From the NCBI RefSeq assembly GCF_003386235.1, contig NZ_QRDZ01000029.1, forward strand, positions 1 through 64,000: a stretch of 64,000 bases of DNA, read 5' to 3'. The stretch comes from Cohnella phaseoli (GTDB lineage: Bacteria; Bacillota; Bacilli; Paenibacillales; Paenibacillaceae). A model generated the notes under the pieces. The model saw only the letters and a list, made by a program, of their open reading frames with translations, was not told the DNA's origin and did no database searches. A program made the translations under genes and the position numbers. This document shows, one piece after another, positions 33,906 through 42,607 of this stretch. Numbering within the stretch: the stretch's first letter is position 1; each line of letters begins with the position of its first letter.

Positions 33906-35192
33906 TTATTCCAGATTGAAGTAGAAGTACAGATCGTCCAGCATTTTTTGCGCTGCGAGCGGTCCGCCGGACAAGTTCCAGTTGACGGCGTTCACTTTGT
34001 AATACTTTTTGTTTTTGACCGCCTTCAAGTTTTTCCAGAGCGGGTTATCGATCCATTCCTTCTGCAGCTTGTAGACGGCTCCGTCTCCATCCCAGTCCAC
34101 GGTGAAGTCGAAAATGTAATCGGCGTCCAGCAGCGGAGTTTGCTCCTTCGTTGCCAGGTTCATAATGTCTTGCGTCAAATCCGTCTGGGTTTTCGGGAAT
34201 TTGAAGCCGAGGTCCAGCAGGATGTTCGGTGCAAAGCCTTCTACGTAGAAGCGGGCTGTGCCGTTCGGGTTCGTGCGGATAACCGACACTTCGGTCTGGG
34301 ACAATTTGGCGCCCATTTTCTTCTTGAATTCGGCTACGCGTTTGTTCCAGTTGGCCAAGTAAGCGTCGGCCTGCGGCTGCTTGTTCAGTATATCCGCCGC
34401 AAACTTAAGGTTCGTCTGCCAGCTAAATACGTCTTCTGTATGTACGGTAGGCGCGATTTTGTTCAGTTGATCGTTGATTTTCTCGTGTCTCATTTTCGAA
34501 GCGATGATGAGATCCGGCTTCAGGGCGGCGATGCCTTCAAGGTTCGGCTGCGTCTCGTCGCCAAGGTCTTTGACCCCAATCAGGCTAGGGCGCAAGTATT
34601 CGTAAAAAGGCTGCTGCAAGTACGATTCGACCGCGCCTACCGGCTTCACGCCCAGCAGAACGCTCGTATCGACCATACCGTTGAACAAAATGACGACGCG
34701 CTGCGGAACGCCGTTTAGCTTCGTTTCGCCAAGAGCGTGCTTAACCGTTTTCGTCCGGTTCAGGCTTACCGTCTTAGTCGAGCCGTTCCACGACACCCAG
34801 ATGCCGAATGCATCGCCGATTGCGCGAGCCGGAACGAGCACGGCTTTGTCCTTCGAGACCGGTGCGCCTTCCAGTTTAACGGCTTTGCCGTTAATCGTCG
34901 CATTGACTGTGCCCGTAGTGAAGGCGAGCGATTTGCCGTTCAGGGTAATCGTCGTCTTCTTCGCTTCCGTCTTCACTGTCGCTTTCAGTTGCGAAGCGAG
35001 CGTAGCGTAAGGAACATAGATTTTGCCGCCGATCAGTTGCGGCTGAGCTCCAGAGAAGGAAACTTTCTTGCCGTCCAGGTTAAGCGTAACGCTCTGCACC
35101 GGCGCAGCCGAGGCAGCCGTAAACGGAAGAAGACCAATAATCAGGGCCAGCGACAAAGCAAAGCCCAACAAACGTTTGTTCATGCGAATCAT
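33906..35192 (-). CDS. Iron-siderophore binding protein with N-terminal copper-amine-oxidase-N-like domain
   Basis: 428 residues. A Sec signal (to about residue 29, TAASA) is followed by a copper-amine-oxidase-N-like domain (about 33-145: PQLIGGKIYVPYATLASQL, then LVPARAIGDAFGIWVSWNG), then a type III periplasmic-binding domain (about 155-428: VVILFNGMVDTSVLLGVKPV, IAALKPDLIIASKM). No lipobox is present, which is unusual for a Gram-positive binding protein; the extra domain, which is frequent in Paenibacillaceae surface proteins, may hold it at the cell wall. It feeds the two FecCD permeases. Confidence 0.88.
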   Translation of the reverse strand: MIRMNKRLLGFALSLALIIGLLPFTAASAAPVQSVTLNLDGKKVSFSGAQPQLIGGKIYVPYATLASQLKATVKTEAKKTTITLNGKSLAFTTGTVNATINGKAVKLEGAPVSKDKAVLVPARAIGDAFGIWVSWNGSTKTVSLNRTKTVKHALGETKLNGVPQRVVILFNGMVDTSVLLGVKPVGAVESYLQQPFYEYLRPSLIGVKDLGDETQPNLEGIAALKPDLIIASKMRHEKINDQLNKIAPTVHTEDVFSWQTNLKFAADILNKQPQADAYLANWNKRVAEFKKKMGAKLSQTEVSVIRTNPNGTARFYVEGFAPNILLDLGFKFPKTQTDLTQDIMNLATKEQTPLLDADYIFDFTVDWDGDGAVYKLQKEWIDNPLWKNLKAVKNKKYYKVNAVNWNLSGGPLAAQKMLDDLYFYFNLE

Positions 35193-35210
35193 AATGCAAA
35201 CTCACCTTTC

Positions 35211-35741
35211 CTACGGGTAGATTTCCGAATCTTCGGCTTCGGTGGCCGTGTCTTCGTTCAAGAGACTGCCTTCCGCTTTTTCTTTAAGATCGCGGATCGT
35301 CTGGTAGAGGCTGTACGAAATATCGACGAGTTGATCCCGGTTCTTCGCGTCGCTGGATTGCTCCAGCAATAAGACCAGATTCTCGCGAACCGCAACGGCG
35401 CGTTGGCCGTCCAGCTTCGCCGCCTCCTCTTCGAACGCCTTCCAAGTGCCGGCAAGATCCTGCGCCGCTTGCTGGGCGGCGGCCGTATCGTCCGACTCGA
35501 TCGCTTGCTTGTACGTCTTGACGAGGTCGTTCATCTTCGCCAAGCCATCTGCTGCGTCCGCTGCTGGCAGCGGCGTTATCGCCTCGTATAAATCTCCGCC
35601 CCCGGAAGAGGACTCGGATGTCGGAATCGCGGTCTCACCGTTTTCCTTCGCGCTGCCGCCGGACGATGCGCACCCGACAGCCAATCCTGCGAAGGCGATC
35701 GCAAGAACAACCGCGCATAACAGTCGATACTTTCGTGCCAA
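35211..35741 (-). CDS. Helical lipoprotein of the iron operon, unknown function
   Basis: 176 residues starting at TTG 35741 (GGAGG upstream). The signal peptide ends in the lipobox LAVGC, so the mature N-terminal Cys is lipidated. A Ser/Gly-rich linker leads to a helical domain (about 50-160). It lies first in the iron operon, right after a Fur box, and 18 bases before the binding-protein gene, so it may anchor or aid siderophore capture. No domain recognised. Confidence 0.75.
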   Translation of the reverse strand: MARKYRLLCAVVLAIAFAGLAVGCASSGGSAKENGETAIPTSESSSGGGDLYEAITPLPAADAADGLAKMNDLVKTYKQAIESDDTAAAQQAAQDLAGTWKAFEEEAAKLDGQRAVAVRENLVLLLEQSSDAKNRDQLVDISYSLYQTIRDLKEKAEGSLLNEDTATEAEDSEIYP

Positions 35742-35762
35742 ACGCTAACCTCCGTCTCCGAT

Positions 35763-35777
35763 TGATAATGATTTTCA
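35763..35777. promoter_or_regulatory. Fur box upstream of the iron operon
   Basis: TGATAAT, G, ATTTTCA: a 7-1-7 repeat with one mismatch to the Bacillus Fur consensus TGATAAT-N-ATTATCA, 22 bases upstream of the lipoprotein start. Predicted to block transcription when iron is plentiful. Confidence 0.8.
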
Positions 35778-35867
35778 ATATCATTTTATAGAGTGAGCGT
35801 CTGTATTTGTATACACGAATTTGTCATTTTAACATGGACAAAATTTCCGAAGCTTGGAGGGTAACGA

Positions 35868-35896
35868 TTGATTGCCATCGCTCGTCTTGGTAGAAT
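35868..35896 (+). promoter_or_regulatory. Sigma-A-type promoter of the AraC-PBP gene
   Basis: TTGATT (35868-35873), 17-base spacer, TAGAAT (35891-35896). The Fur box begins five bases downstream, over the expected transcription start. Confidence 0.65.
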
Positions 35897-35901
35897 GTAA
35901 A

Positions 35902-35916
35902 TGATAACGATTCTCA
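35902..35916. promoter_or_regulatory. Fur box in front of the AraC-PBP gene
   Basis: TGATAAC, G, ATTCTCA: two mismatches from the 7-1-7 Fur consensus. It overlaps the predicted start of the divergent regulator transcript. Confidence 0.7.
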
Positions 35917-35996
35917 AGTGTGCAAGCACTTGTTGATCTACCGTTCTGCTTATTTTTCGTTCTCTCTCATTCGTCGCTATGAAAGGAGTCCCTCTC

Positions 35997-37592
35997 ATGA
36001 AGCGTATCGTCGATTTCGTTCAGGCTTATCCGCTCTCCTTGAAAACGCATGAGCTTGCCCTACGCGCCAGACGAAGAACGGTTAAGCTCGGGCATAGCTC
36101 CATCCTCTACATCCATAACGGAGCCGGAAATCTGCGCACCGCAGATGGCGCGGAGTTCCGGCTTGAGCCCGGCGCTTGCTTATCGTTCGGAGGCTCCGTC
36201 GCTTTCGACTGGAGCAACGACGACGAACTGCCTTTGCGACTGACCCTGCTGCAATACCGCACGATGAGAATCGCGGGAGACTACTCCGGCCTGCATGCCC
36301 GCTGGCAAGAGGCGGACGACTCACCGATTACGGACCGGCTCCCGCCTCCGTTGGCCGCTCAGGTCGGCAAATTGCTGGAGAACGGCAAGCTCGCTCCCGG
36401 GCACGAATCGCGTTTGCAGGTTCTGATGGCGGAGCTGACGATGCTGCTCCGCGAAGCCGAATCGCTTCCCTCTTCCCCGTCCGAGGATCAGGGAATGCTT
36501 CGCAAGACGATGGCGTATATGAGAACGAATTATATGAAGCCGCTGCCCATCGCGTCGCTAGCCGGAATGAGCGGACTGACGCCCAGCTCGTTCAGCCGCG
36601 GCTTTAAGCAGCTTGCCGGCAAAACTCCCGGCGCGTTCTTGACGCAGCTAAGAATTGATCGCGCCAAGTCGCTGATGCTTGAGCCGGATATGAACTTTAA
36701 GCAAATCGCCGGCATTGTCGGCTTTCAGGACGAGCTCTATTTCAGCAGGGTGTTCAAAAAACAGGAGGGCGTATCCCCAACGATCTATATCAAACGCAAC
36801 CAGCAGCGCGTTGCGATTGTCAGCGGCTTGAATTTGCAGGATCAGATGCTCGCTCTCGGCATTCGTCCGATTGCCGCTCCCGGCTTTCCGAACTTCTACG
36901 GCACCGCTTCCGGCTTTCCCGTCTACTTGGATAAACAACTGTCGCTGACAATGCCGATTAACGCCGAGCGAACGATTGCCGCCGAAGAGGTCACCGGCCT
37001 CTCCCCCGACTTGATTTTAAAAGCCGATTTCATTCGCAACGAGAACGACGCGCAATGGCAAAGCGCCGCCAACCTGGTGCGTCTGAAGGAGCGGGATAGC
37101 TGGGAAAGCTATTTACGGGATATCGCGCAGCAATTAAATAAAGAACGGGAACTGCAGCGAATTGAACGACAGGTCAAAAAAGCCGAGCGCGCCGGAGCAC
37201 GCGCGCTGTCTACCTTCTCGCGGCAGGGCACTTGGACGATTGTCCGTCTGCTGCCTGGGGATTGCCGCGTCTACGGTCGAACCGGGCATGCGTTCACGGA
37301 TCTGTTTTACCGAGATTTGCATTTTCAGCCCGACGCCGGGCTTGACTATCGTTCCTATAAGAGTTGTTCGCTGGAGGAATTGGCGGCGATGAACCCGGAA
37401 CGGCTGCTTATTATCTGGAGCGATCCGGAGACGGTGGCTGCTTTCGCCTCGCAGCCGTTATGGAAGGAGCTGCAGGCGGCGCGGGAACAGCGCGTCTATT
37501 ACCCGAACAGCAAACAATGGGACCCTTGGGGTCCCATTGGCCGACAATATATGATTAAAGAGATGACGGACTATTTTTTGTCGCGTGCGTAG
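35997..37592 (+). CDS. AraC-family activator with periplasmic-binding-like domain (Btr-like)
   Basis: 531 residues from ATG 35997 (AAAGGAG eight bases before); six codons upstream in frame contain the ribosome site. Layout: an N-terminal cupin-like sensor region (1-~140), two AraC helix-turn-helices (about 160-260: IASLAGMSGLTPSSFSRGFK and FKQIAGIVGFQDELYFSRVF) and a C-terminal siderophore-binding domain (about 265-525). This is the layout of Bacillus Btr, which binds ferric bacillibactin and activates feuABC. Divergent placement from the iron operon suggests the same role here. Its last 38 bases overlap the convergent phosphatase gene. Confidence 0.9.
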   Translation: MKRIVDFVQAYPLSLKTHELALRARRRTVKLGHSSILYIHNGAGNLRTADGAEFRLEPGACLSFGGSVAFDWSNDDELPLRLTLLQYRTMRIAGDYSGLHARWQEADDSPITDRLPPPLAAQVGKLLENGKLAPGHESRLQVLMAELTMLLREAESLPSSPSEDQGMLRKTMAYMRTNYMKPLPIASLAGMSGLTPSSFSRGFKQLAGKTPGAFLTQLRIDRAKSLMLEPDMNFKQIAGIVGFQDELYFSRVFKKQEGVSPTIYIKRNQQRVAIVSGLNLQDQMLALGIRPIAAPGFPNFYGTASGFPVYLDKQLSLTMPINAERTIAAEEVTGLSPDLILKADFIRNENDAQWQSAANLVRLKERDSWESYLRDIAQQLNKERELQRIERQVKKAERAGARALSTFSRQGTWTIVRLLPGDCRVYGRTGHAFTDLFYRDLHFQPDAGLDYRSYKSCSLEELAAMNPERLLIIWSDPETVAAFASQPLWKELQAAREQRVYYPNSKQWDPWGPIGRQYMIKEMTDYFLSRA

Positions 37593-38277
37593 TGTACGCG
37601 CCTTCCTCGTAGATGAGGCAGTTGAGCTGCGCTCCGTAAGCGCAGCCCCCGTCGATCGCGATCTTGCCTTCGTGGAACCACACCTCGGAGACTCCGTGTA
37701 TTTCCGCAGCCCGCGTATGTCCGAACACGACGGTTCGGTCAACCTTCGTTTTCGCACGGTAGAAGTCTTTCTTGATATACATAAAATCGCGTGCCGGCTG
37801 GTCCTTCCAATTCGGGTAAGCGGGATTCAGCCCCGCATGCACGCAAATATGCCGATCGTCCTCATAGTAGAGCGGAAGCTTGCCAAGAAAATCGATATGA
37901 TGCCCGTAATTATGTTCGATATAAGCGACCGCTTCGCGAAGAATATCCTCGTTCATCTTCTCCCGGCCCCGCTCCCAATAGCTGTTGATGGTCATCTTGC
38001 CGCCGTGCTCCATAAACTTCGAACGCACGTACGGATCGTTGGTACGAATCAGGTCGACCAGCCTCTGATCGTGATTCCCCCTAAGAGCGATCGCCCCATA
38101 CTGCTCAACCAGCTCCATTACCTTCGCGACGACATCCTTGCTCTTCGGGCCTCTATCCACATAATCGCCCAACAGAACGAGTCGGTCCCGTCCCGGCACG
38201 AAACGAACTTCCTCCAACAATCGTTCGAACGGCTCCAGACAACCGTGAATGTCGCTAATCATCAGCATCCTCGTCAT
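37555..38277 (-). CDS. PPP-type metallophosphoesterase
   Basis: 240 residues from ATG 38277, overlapping the preceding stop by four bases; a longer frame to 38349 reads across the truncated GNAT gene. Metal-ligand motifs are complete: DIHG near the start, GDYVDRGPKS, LRGNHDQ, a late HVCVHAGLNP-like block and FGHT. It resembles bacterial PPP-family Ser/Thr phosphatases and diadenosine tetraphosphatases; substrate not determinable. Tail-to-tail overlap of 38 bases with the AraC-PBP gene. Confidence 0.9.
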   Translation of the reverse strand: MTRMLMISDIHGCLEPFERLLEEVRFVPGRDRLVLLGDYVDRGPKSKDVVAKVMELVEQYGAIALRGNHDQRLVDLIRTNDPYVRSKFMEHGGKMTINSYWERGREKMNEDILREAVAYIEHNYGHHIDFLGKLPLYYEDDRHICVHAGLNPAYPNWKDQPARDFMYIKKDFYRAKTKVDRTVVFGHTRAAEIHGVSEVWFHEGKIAIDGGCAYGAQLNCLIYEEGAYTTHATKNSPSSL

Positions 38278-38570
38278 AGGGTTACCTGCCCTTCGACTGC
38301 TCCCGAGCCTCTGCTCGAAGGGGGAACGATGACAGTGCCGATCCAGCAATCTTCTCCAACGTTTATCTCGTACAGGTTGCCGTAGCCGATCACGGATTCG
38401 GAATCGGTAATGACAGTCAAGGAGCTTCGATCTGCAGCGGCCAAGCGAAGCTGCTCCGCAGTCAATGGATAAGTCGATTTCGGATACATGTAGAAGGCCT
38501 CGTCCTCGTTTTGCGGAAAAGATGCAATCACCGGGAAATCCGCGTCTGTGGCGTCACGGTACTGGAACAT
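38274..38570 (-). pseudogene. Truncated GNAT N-acetyltransferase
   Basis: 98 residues. The N-terminal half of a GNAT domain is clear (YRDATDADFPVIASFPQ, then SVIGYGNLYEIN and CWIGTVIVPPSSRGSG, the start of the acetyl-CoA motif), but the frame ends just after that motif with unrelated residues. The Q/R-x-x-G-x-G/A loop is incomplete and the last ~50 residues, including the acetyl-CoA-binding helix, are absent. It is therefore probably inactive, cut by a frameshift or deletion fused to the phosphatase start. Confidence 0.7.
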
Positions 38571-38657
38571 AGCGGCCTCTCCCTTCTATTAACGTTATTA
38601 ACTTCCACACTATAACATTCTGCGCGTATCTTCTTTTTTCCTTTTTCAATATTCAGC

Positions 38658-40562
38658 CTAATATAGCGCTTCAACTGCGGTAGCCAGCCATTCGCTCTCT
38701 TCGTTAAGCTTGCGTAAGTTGCTCGATGCCGAAGTCGTCTGTTCTTTCAGCACGGCAATGCCGTCCACTCCGTCGAAATACCGATTCAGAAAATGGAGAA
38801 ATACATCGAGCGTCCGAAGCCGGATCAAGTGGGGGATCGCTTCCGCTTCTTCAGGGCTCAGCCGTACCCGGCTGCCTGCGCCGCGAAGAAACGCATGAAT
38901 CATCTCCCGACCATTGTCCGCATCAAGGAAGCCGGATACGACAACGGCGATCTCCATCGCCCGAAGATCCCGAGTGCAGAACTCGAAGTCGAGGATCGAG
39001 CCGATTCGATCGGTATTGTCCGGCGCCGTGAGGCAGTTGGAGAAATTGATATCCCCGTGGATCAGTTGATGAGGAAGCGTGCGAAAACGCGGCAAAAAGG
39101 CGCGAAAAGCGTTCAGCTCCTCGCCGATGAATCTCAGCGCTTTCGCCTCCTCCGCGAACTCCACTGGCGCTTCCTCGCAGAACCTCGCCACCTTGTCCGG
39201 CGTACACCAAGGATACGACGACTCCATCTCGTAATAGGGCGCGTAAGCCGCCGCTTCCGTCAAATTCAGCTTCCCCAGGGCGTAAATAAGCTCTGCGGTC
39301 GCTTCTCCCAAGCTTTGCGCAGCGGCCGCGTTTCCCTCTGCCGGACGTTCTCCTTCGAGGTAAGCGAATAGACAAGCCAGCCGCTCCGTCCCGTCCTCCA
39401 GCCGAACGATCGTATTCCTATCGCTGCAGGCTGCAGGCCTCGGCACGCGGAACGAAAGATTAACCTCATTAAGTTTCTCCAGCAGCCGATGCTCAAAACG
39501 GACTTTATCTTCATCTTTATGCGTTTCGTATATTCTCAGCACCCACCTGCGCCCGTCTGCGCGCACAAAGCGAGTCGTATTGTTCCAGCCCGAATGACCC
39601 TGCTCGATCTCCCAGCACCCGCTGGGGAAAAACCGCTGTAAAATGAAATCGAATGGCACCGTCTTTCCTACTTTCCTGCTTTTCATCGGTCCGTCCAGCC
39701 GGATCGTATGCCTGCCCCTCAGTTTCTCTCCCACTTCGCCCGCTTCGCCCGAAGGCTCTTGAAGCAGCGGCGAGTACATCATCAGCGCGTGGTTTTCGGC
39801 GATTTCTTCGGCTAGCAGCCATTCCCCGTCCGCCGTATAGACATCGCGGTAAAGCTCGTTGTGCCGAACATAACCGCCCCAGGGCTCTTGCGTCATGCGA
39901 TGATTCCGCTCCCGCACCTCGTAGCGGTAACGCTCGGGCTGCTCTGCATGCCATGCCCCGTACAAATATTCGTCGTCCATACTCAAGCGCAGCTGATAGA
40001 TCGAAGATGTGCGATTCTTAATCCGTAAATCCAAATAATTATAAGAGCAGGTGGCGCCGCTCCCGAATGGCTGAGTCCGCCGCGCATCGGGAAATACGTC
40101 ATAGCTGTGCCGATGCCTCTCGGTCACGGTCAGCCCGGTATGCAGCGTCATCCAGTAGATGAGATTGGACAGCTGGCACAAGCCGCCCGCCAGGCCTTTC
40201 CTCACCTCGCCGCAGAACAGCACCATACCGTTTACGTAGCCCTTACGCCGCGTCGGCTTGCCGAGCAACCGCCAGTAGCTCAGCGTTTCTCCAGGATGCA
40301 ATAAAATCCCGTCCAGCCGCGGCAGCGCCGCTTGCAGATTAACAATCTTGTTGCGCTGCAGCTGCATGTCCGAATCGCCAAGCTTGCGCAGGAGCGGGGT
40401 TCGATGCTTCGCGACGATGCTCGGTAACGGATCCGCGGTTCTCCTCTTGGCGAATTTGACTCCTCCGAACATCCATTCCCCATAGCGCCGCGTTACATAG
40501 TACCATTTGCCGACTTTCAGCCGCAGCGCCGAACGCGCAATCGGGCGAAGCTCCGGACTCAC
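38658..40562 (-). CDS. VanW-domain / aminoglycoside-phosphotransferase-fold fusion protein
   Basis: 634 residues in one frame from GTG 40562, which overlaps the GNAT stop by four bases. Residues 1-~270 are VanW-like: LHPGETLSYWRLLGKPT, KGLAGGLCQLSNLIYW and TERHRHSYDVFPD. After a linker (~270-300) comes an APH/choline-kinase-like fold: lysine region RRWVLRIYE, the catalytic LIHGDINFSNCL (about residue 500) and ILDFEF metal site. VanW proteins are of unclear function in cell-wall and glycopeptide contexts; APH-fold kinases phosphorylate small molecules. I know of no common protein joining them. Lacks a signal peptide. Confidence 0.85.
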   Translation of the reverse strand: MSPELRPIARSALRLKVGKWYYVTRRYGEWMFGGVKFAKRRTADPLPSIVAKHRTPLLRKLGDSDMQLQRNKIVNLQAALPRLDGILLHPGETLSYWRLLGKPTRRKGYVNGMVLFCGEVRKGLAGGLCQLSNLIYWMTLHTGLTVTERHRHSYDVFPDARRTQPFGSGATCSYNYLDLRIKNRTSSIYQLRLSMDDEYLYGAWHAEQPERYRYEVRERNHRMTQEPWGGYVRHNELYRDVYTADGEWLLAEEIAENHALMMYSPLLQEPSGEAGEVGEKLRGRHTIRLDGPMKSRKVGKTVPFDFILQRFFPSGCWEIEQGHSGWNNTTRFVRADGRRWVLRIYETHKDEDKVRFEHRLLEKLNEVNLSFRVPRPAACSDRNTIVRLEDGTERLACLFAYLEGERPAEGNAAAAQSLGEATAELIYALGKLNLTEAAAYAPYYEMESSYPWCTPDKVARFCEEAPVEFAEEAKALRFIGEELNAFRAFLPRFRTLPHQLIHGDINFSNCLTAPDNTDRIGSILDFEFCTRDLRAMEIAVVVSGFLDADNGREMIHAFLRGAGSRVRLSPEEAEAIPHLIRLRTLDVFLHFLNRYFDGVDGIAVLKEQTTSASSNLRKLNEESEWLATAVEALY

Positions 40563-41113
40563 GGCGCGTCCTTCCCTTTTTTCCAGTCGGATTTCAGCAG
40601 CCCCATCTGAATGACGTCGAAGTAGCGGCCGTTCTTGTACTGACGCTCGCGCAAGCGCCCCTCCTGCACGAATCCGCAGCTTGCGTAACAGCGGATGGCC
40701 CGCTCGTTAAAGTCGTACACCTCTAGCTCCAGACGATTCAGATTCAGCTCGCGGAACGCAAAGTCGACCAGCAGGCGCATCGCCTCCGTGCCGAAGCCGT
40801 GCCCCATATGCTCCGTCGACCCGATGACGATGCCGATTTTGCCGACGCGGTTTTTCCAATCGATCGCATCCAAATTCACCTGTCCGATGTAGGCTTCCGT
40901 CGCGAGATCGGCGATGACGAACCCTCTTCCGTCCGACTTGCCCTCCAGCATCGCTTCCAGATAAGCTTCCGTCGCTTCCTGCGCATGCGGATACAGAAAA
41001 ATATCGGACAGATGGAGGACGATAGCCGGATCGTTCACCCATTGCCGAATCCAAGGCAAATCGTCTCTTCGATATTCTCTTAGCATCACGTTCGTTCCCG
41101 GCAATCGCGGCAT
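40559..41113 (-). CDS. GNAT acetyltransferase (RimJ/RimL type)
   Basis: 184 residues from ATG 41113, after GGGGAGGG; 28 upstream codons overlap the HD gene and are rejected. Pattern: VMLREYRRDDLPWIRQWVND, IGQVNLDAIDWKNRVGKIGI, HMGHGFGTEAMRLLVDFAF (acetyl-CoA loop) and ERAIRCYASCGFVQEG. This group acetylates proteins' N-termini or small molecules; the target is unknown. It sits in a tight run HD protein, GNAT, VanW-APH with 2-base spacing or overlaps, so they are an operon. Confidence 0.92.
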   Translation of the reverse strand: MPRLPGTNVMLREYRRDDLPWIRQWVNDPAIVLHLSDIFLYPHAQEATEAYLEAMLEGKSDGRGFVIADLATEAYIGQVNLDAIDWKNRVGKIGIVIGSTEHMGHGFGTEAMRLLVDFAFRELNLNRLELEVYDFNERAIRCYASCGFVQEGRLRERQYKNGRYFDVIQMGLLKSDWKKGKDAP

Positions 41114-41115
41114 TG

Positions 41116-41748
41116 TCAGCCCTCCCCTTCCTTGGGATCGTCCAGGAGAATGCCCTGATCGATCGACTTTTGCAAAATTTCCTTCGTAAACGCCCATAAT
41201 GTCTCCGATACCTGCTTAACCGGGTCCAGCCGCTTCAACACCTGCGAGCGTACGATGCCGTTTTTGCGCCAGCTCACGCCGCCGGTGTAATGGTTGTGAA
41301 TAATCGGCTGCAGGCGATCAAGCGCCGAAGCGTACTTCGCCTCGGCCGTCTCGCCGTCCTCGAATTCGCGCCACAGAGTTATCCATTCCTCGCGCTGATC
41401 GTCCGGCAGCAGACCGAACAGTCTGGCCGCCGCGGCATTTTCCCGCTCCTCCTTGTCCTCATAGCCTTGGGTGTCGTAAGCGAACGTATCGCCCGCATCG
41501 ATTTCCACGAGGTCGTGCAGCAGCAGCATGCGAACGACGCGATGCAAATCCAGCGACGGATCGTTGGCGTGCTCCAGCATCAGCATCGACCACAGGGCCA
41601 CATGCCAGCTATGCTCGGCCGAATTTTCGAGGCGGCTCTTATCGATTAAGTAGGTTTTGCGAAGCACCGATTTCAGCTTGTCGATTTCCACCAGAAAAGC
41701 GAGCTGAGCGCTCAGCCGGTCGTTGCCGATCCATACATCCTTCGTCAT
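41116..41748 (-). CDS. HD-domain phosphohydrolase (YfbR/HDDC2-like)
   Basis: 210 residues. HD-domain metal ligands: H in NSAEHSWHVAL, HD in LLLHDLVEIDAGD, and a late D. The layout with KLKSVLRKTYLIDKSRLENSAEHSW is that of the YfbR/HDDC2 group, which includes 5'-deoxynucleotidases. It is the first gene of an operon with GNAT and VanW-APH. Divergent from the two-component pair at 41933. Confidence 0.88.
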   Translation of the reverse strand: MTKDVWIGNDRLSAQLAFLVEIDKLKSVLRKTYLIDKSRLENSAEHSWHVALWSMLMLEHANDPSLDLHRVVRMLLLHDLVEIDAGDTFAYDTQGYEDKEERENAAAARLFGLLPDDQREEWITLWREFEDGETAEAKYASALDRLQPIIHNHYTGGVSWRKNGIVRSQVLKRLDPVKQVSETLWAFTKEILQKSIDQGILLDDPKEGEG

Positions 41749-41932
41749 GTCTTTCCCTCCGATTTCTATTGCCCCATTGTACCATGGACGCGGGCGCGCT
41801 TCCTATCCCGGAGTTCATATTCCGTTCATATTCGCAGCGCACAATAGAAGAATGGATTTCCGGCTTTATAAAGCGGATAATGTAAAAATAATGCGATTCC
41901 GGTACGATAACCGACTGAAAGGAGCTATGACG

Positions 41933-42607
41933 ATGACCCGAATACTAATTGTCGACGACGATCCGCACATTCGCGAATTGGTTGAAGTGTTCCTCGTTCA
42001 GGAGGGCTTTGAGGTAGTAGAAGCAAACGACGGCATACATGCGCTTGAGCTGCTTGAGTCTGTCAAGGTCGATCTGGCCGTTCTGGACATAATGATGCCG
42101 CGCATGGACGGCTGGGAGCTGTGCAAGGAGCTGCGCGAGCATTACGATATGCCGCTGCTGATGCTTACCGCCAAAGGAGAGACGATGCAGAAGGTCAAAG
42201 GATTCCAGCTCGGAACGGACGATTACATGGTCAAGCCGTTCGAGCCTGTCGAGCTGGTCGCGCGAATCAAAGCGCTGCTTAAGCGATACCGGATCTCGAT
42301 CTCGCAGAACGTGACGGTTGGAGCCGTAACGTTGAATAAGCAAACCTATACGGTGCAAGTAGGCGATCAGTCGCTTTCCCTTCCTCTGAAGGAGTTCGAG
42401 CTGCTGTTCAAGTTGGCCAGCTATGCAGGCAAAACCTTCTCCAGGGAGCAGTTGATCGAGCAAATATGGGGATTCGATTACGAGGGGGACGAACGTACGG
42501 TAGACGTCCACATTAAGCGGTTGCGGGAGAAATTTCCGGACGATCGGTGCGCCTTTCGGATCGCCACGATCCGCGGCTTGGGCTATCGGCTTGAGGTGTC
42601 TTCATGA
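41933..42607 (+). CDS. OmpR-family response regulator
   Basis: 224 residues. Two ATGs occur at 41927 and 41933; the second has the correct eight-base spacing from GGAG. Receiver: D8-D10 acidic cluster, D52 in LAVLDIMMPRMDG, and K in MVKPFEPVE. Winged-helix C-terminus ends IRGLGYRLEV. It overlaps the kinase gene by four bases (ATGA), forming a pair. The signal and regulon are unknown. Confidence 0.93.
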   Translation: MTRILIVDDDPHIRELVEVFLVQEGFEVVEANDGIHALELLESVKVDLAVLDIMMPRMDGWELCKELREHYDMPLLMLTAKGETMQKVKGFQLGTDDYMVKPFEPVELVARIKALLKRYRISISQNVTVGAVTLNKQTYTVQVGDQSLSLPLKEFELLFKLASYAGKTFSREQLIEQIWGFDYEGDERTVDVHIKRLREKFPDDRCAFRIATIRGLGYRLEVSS

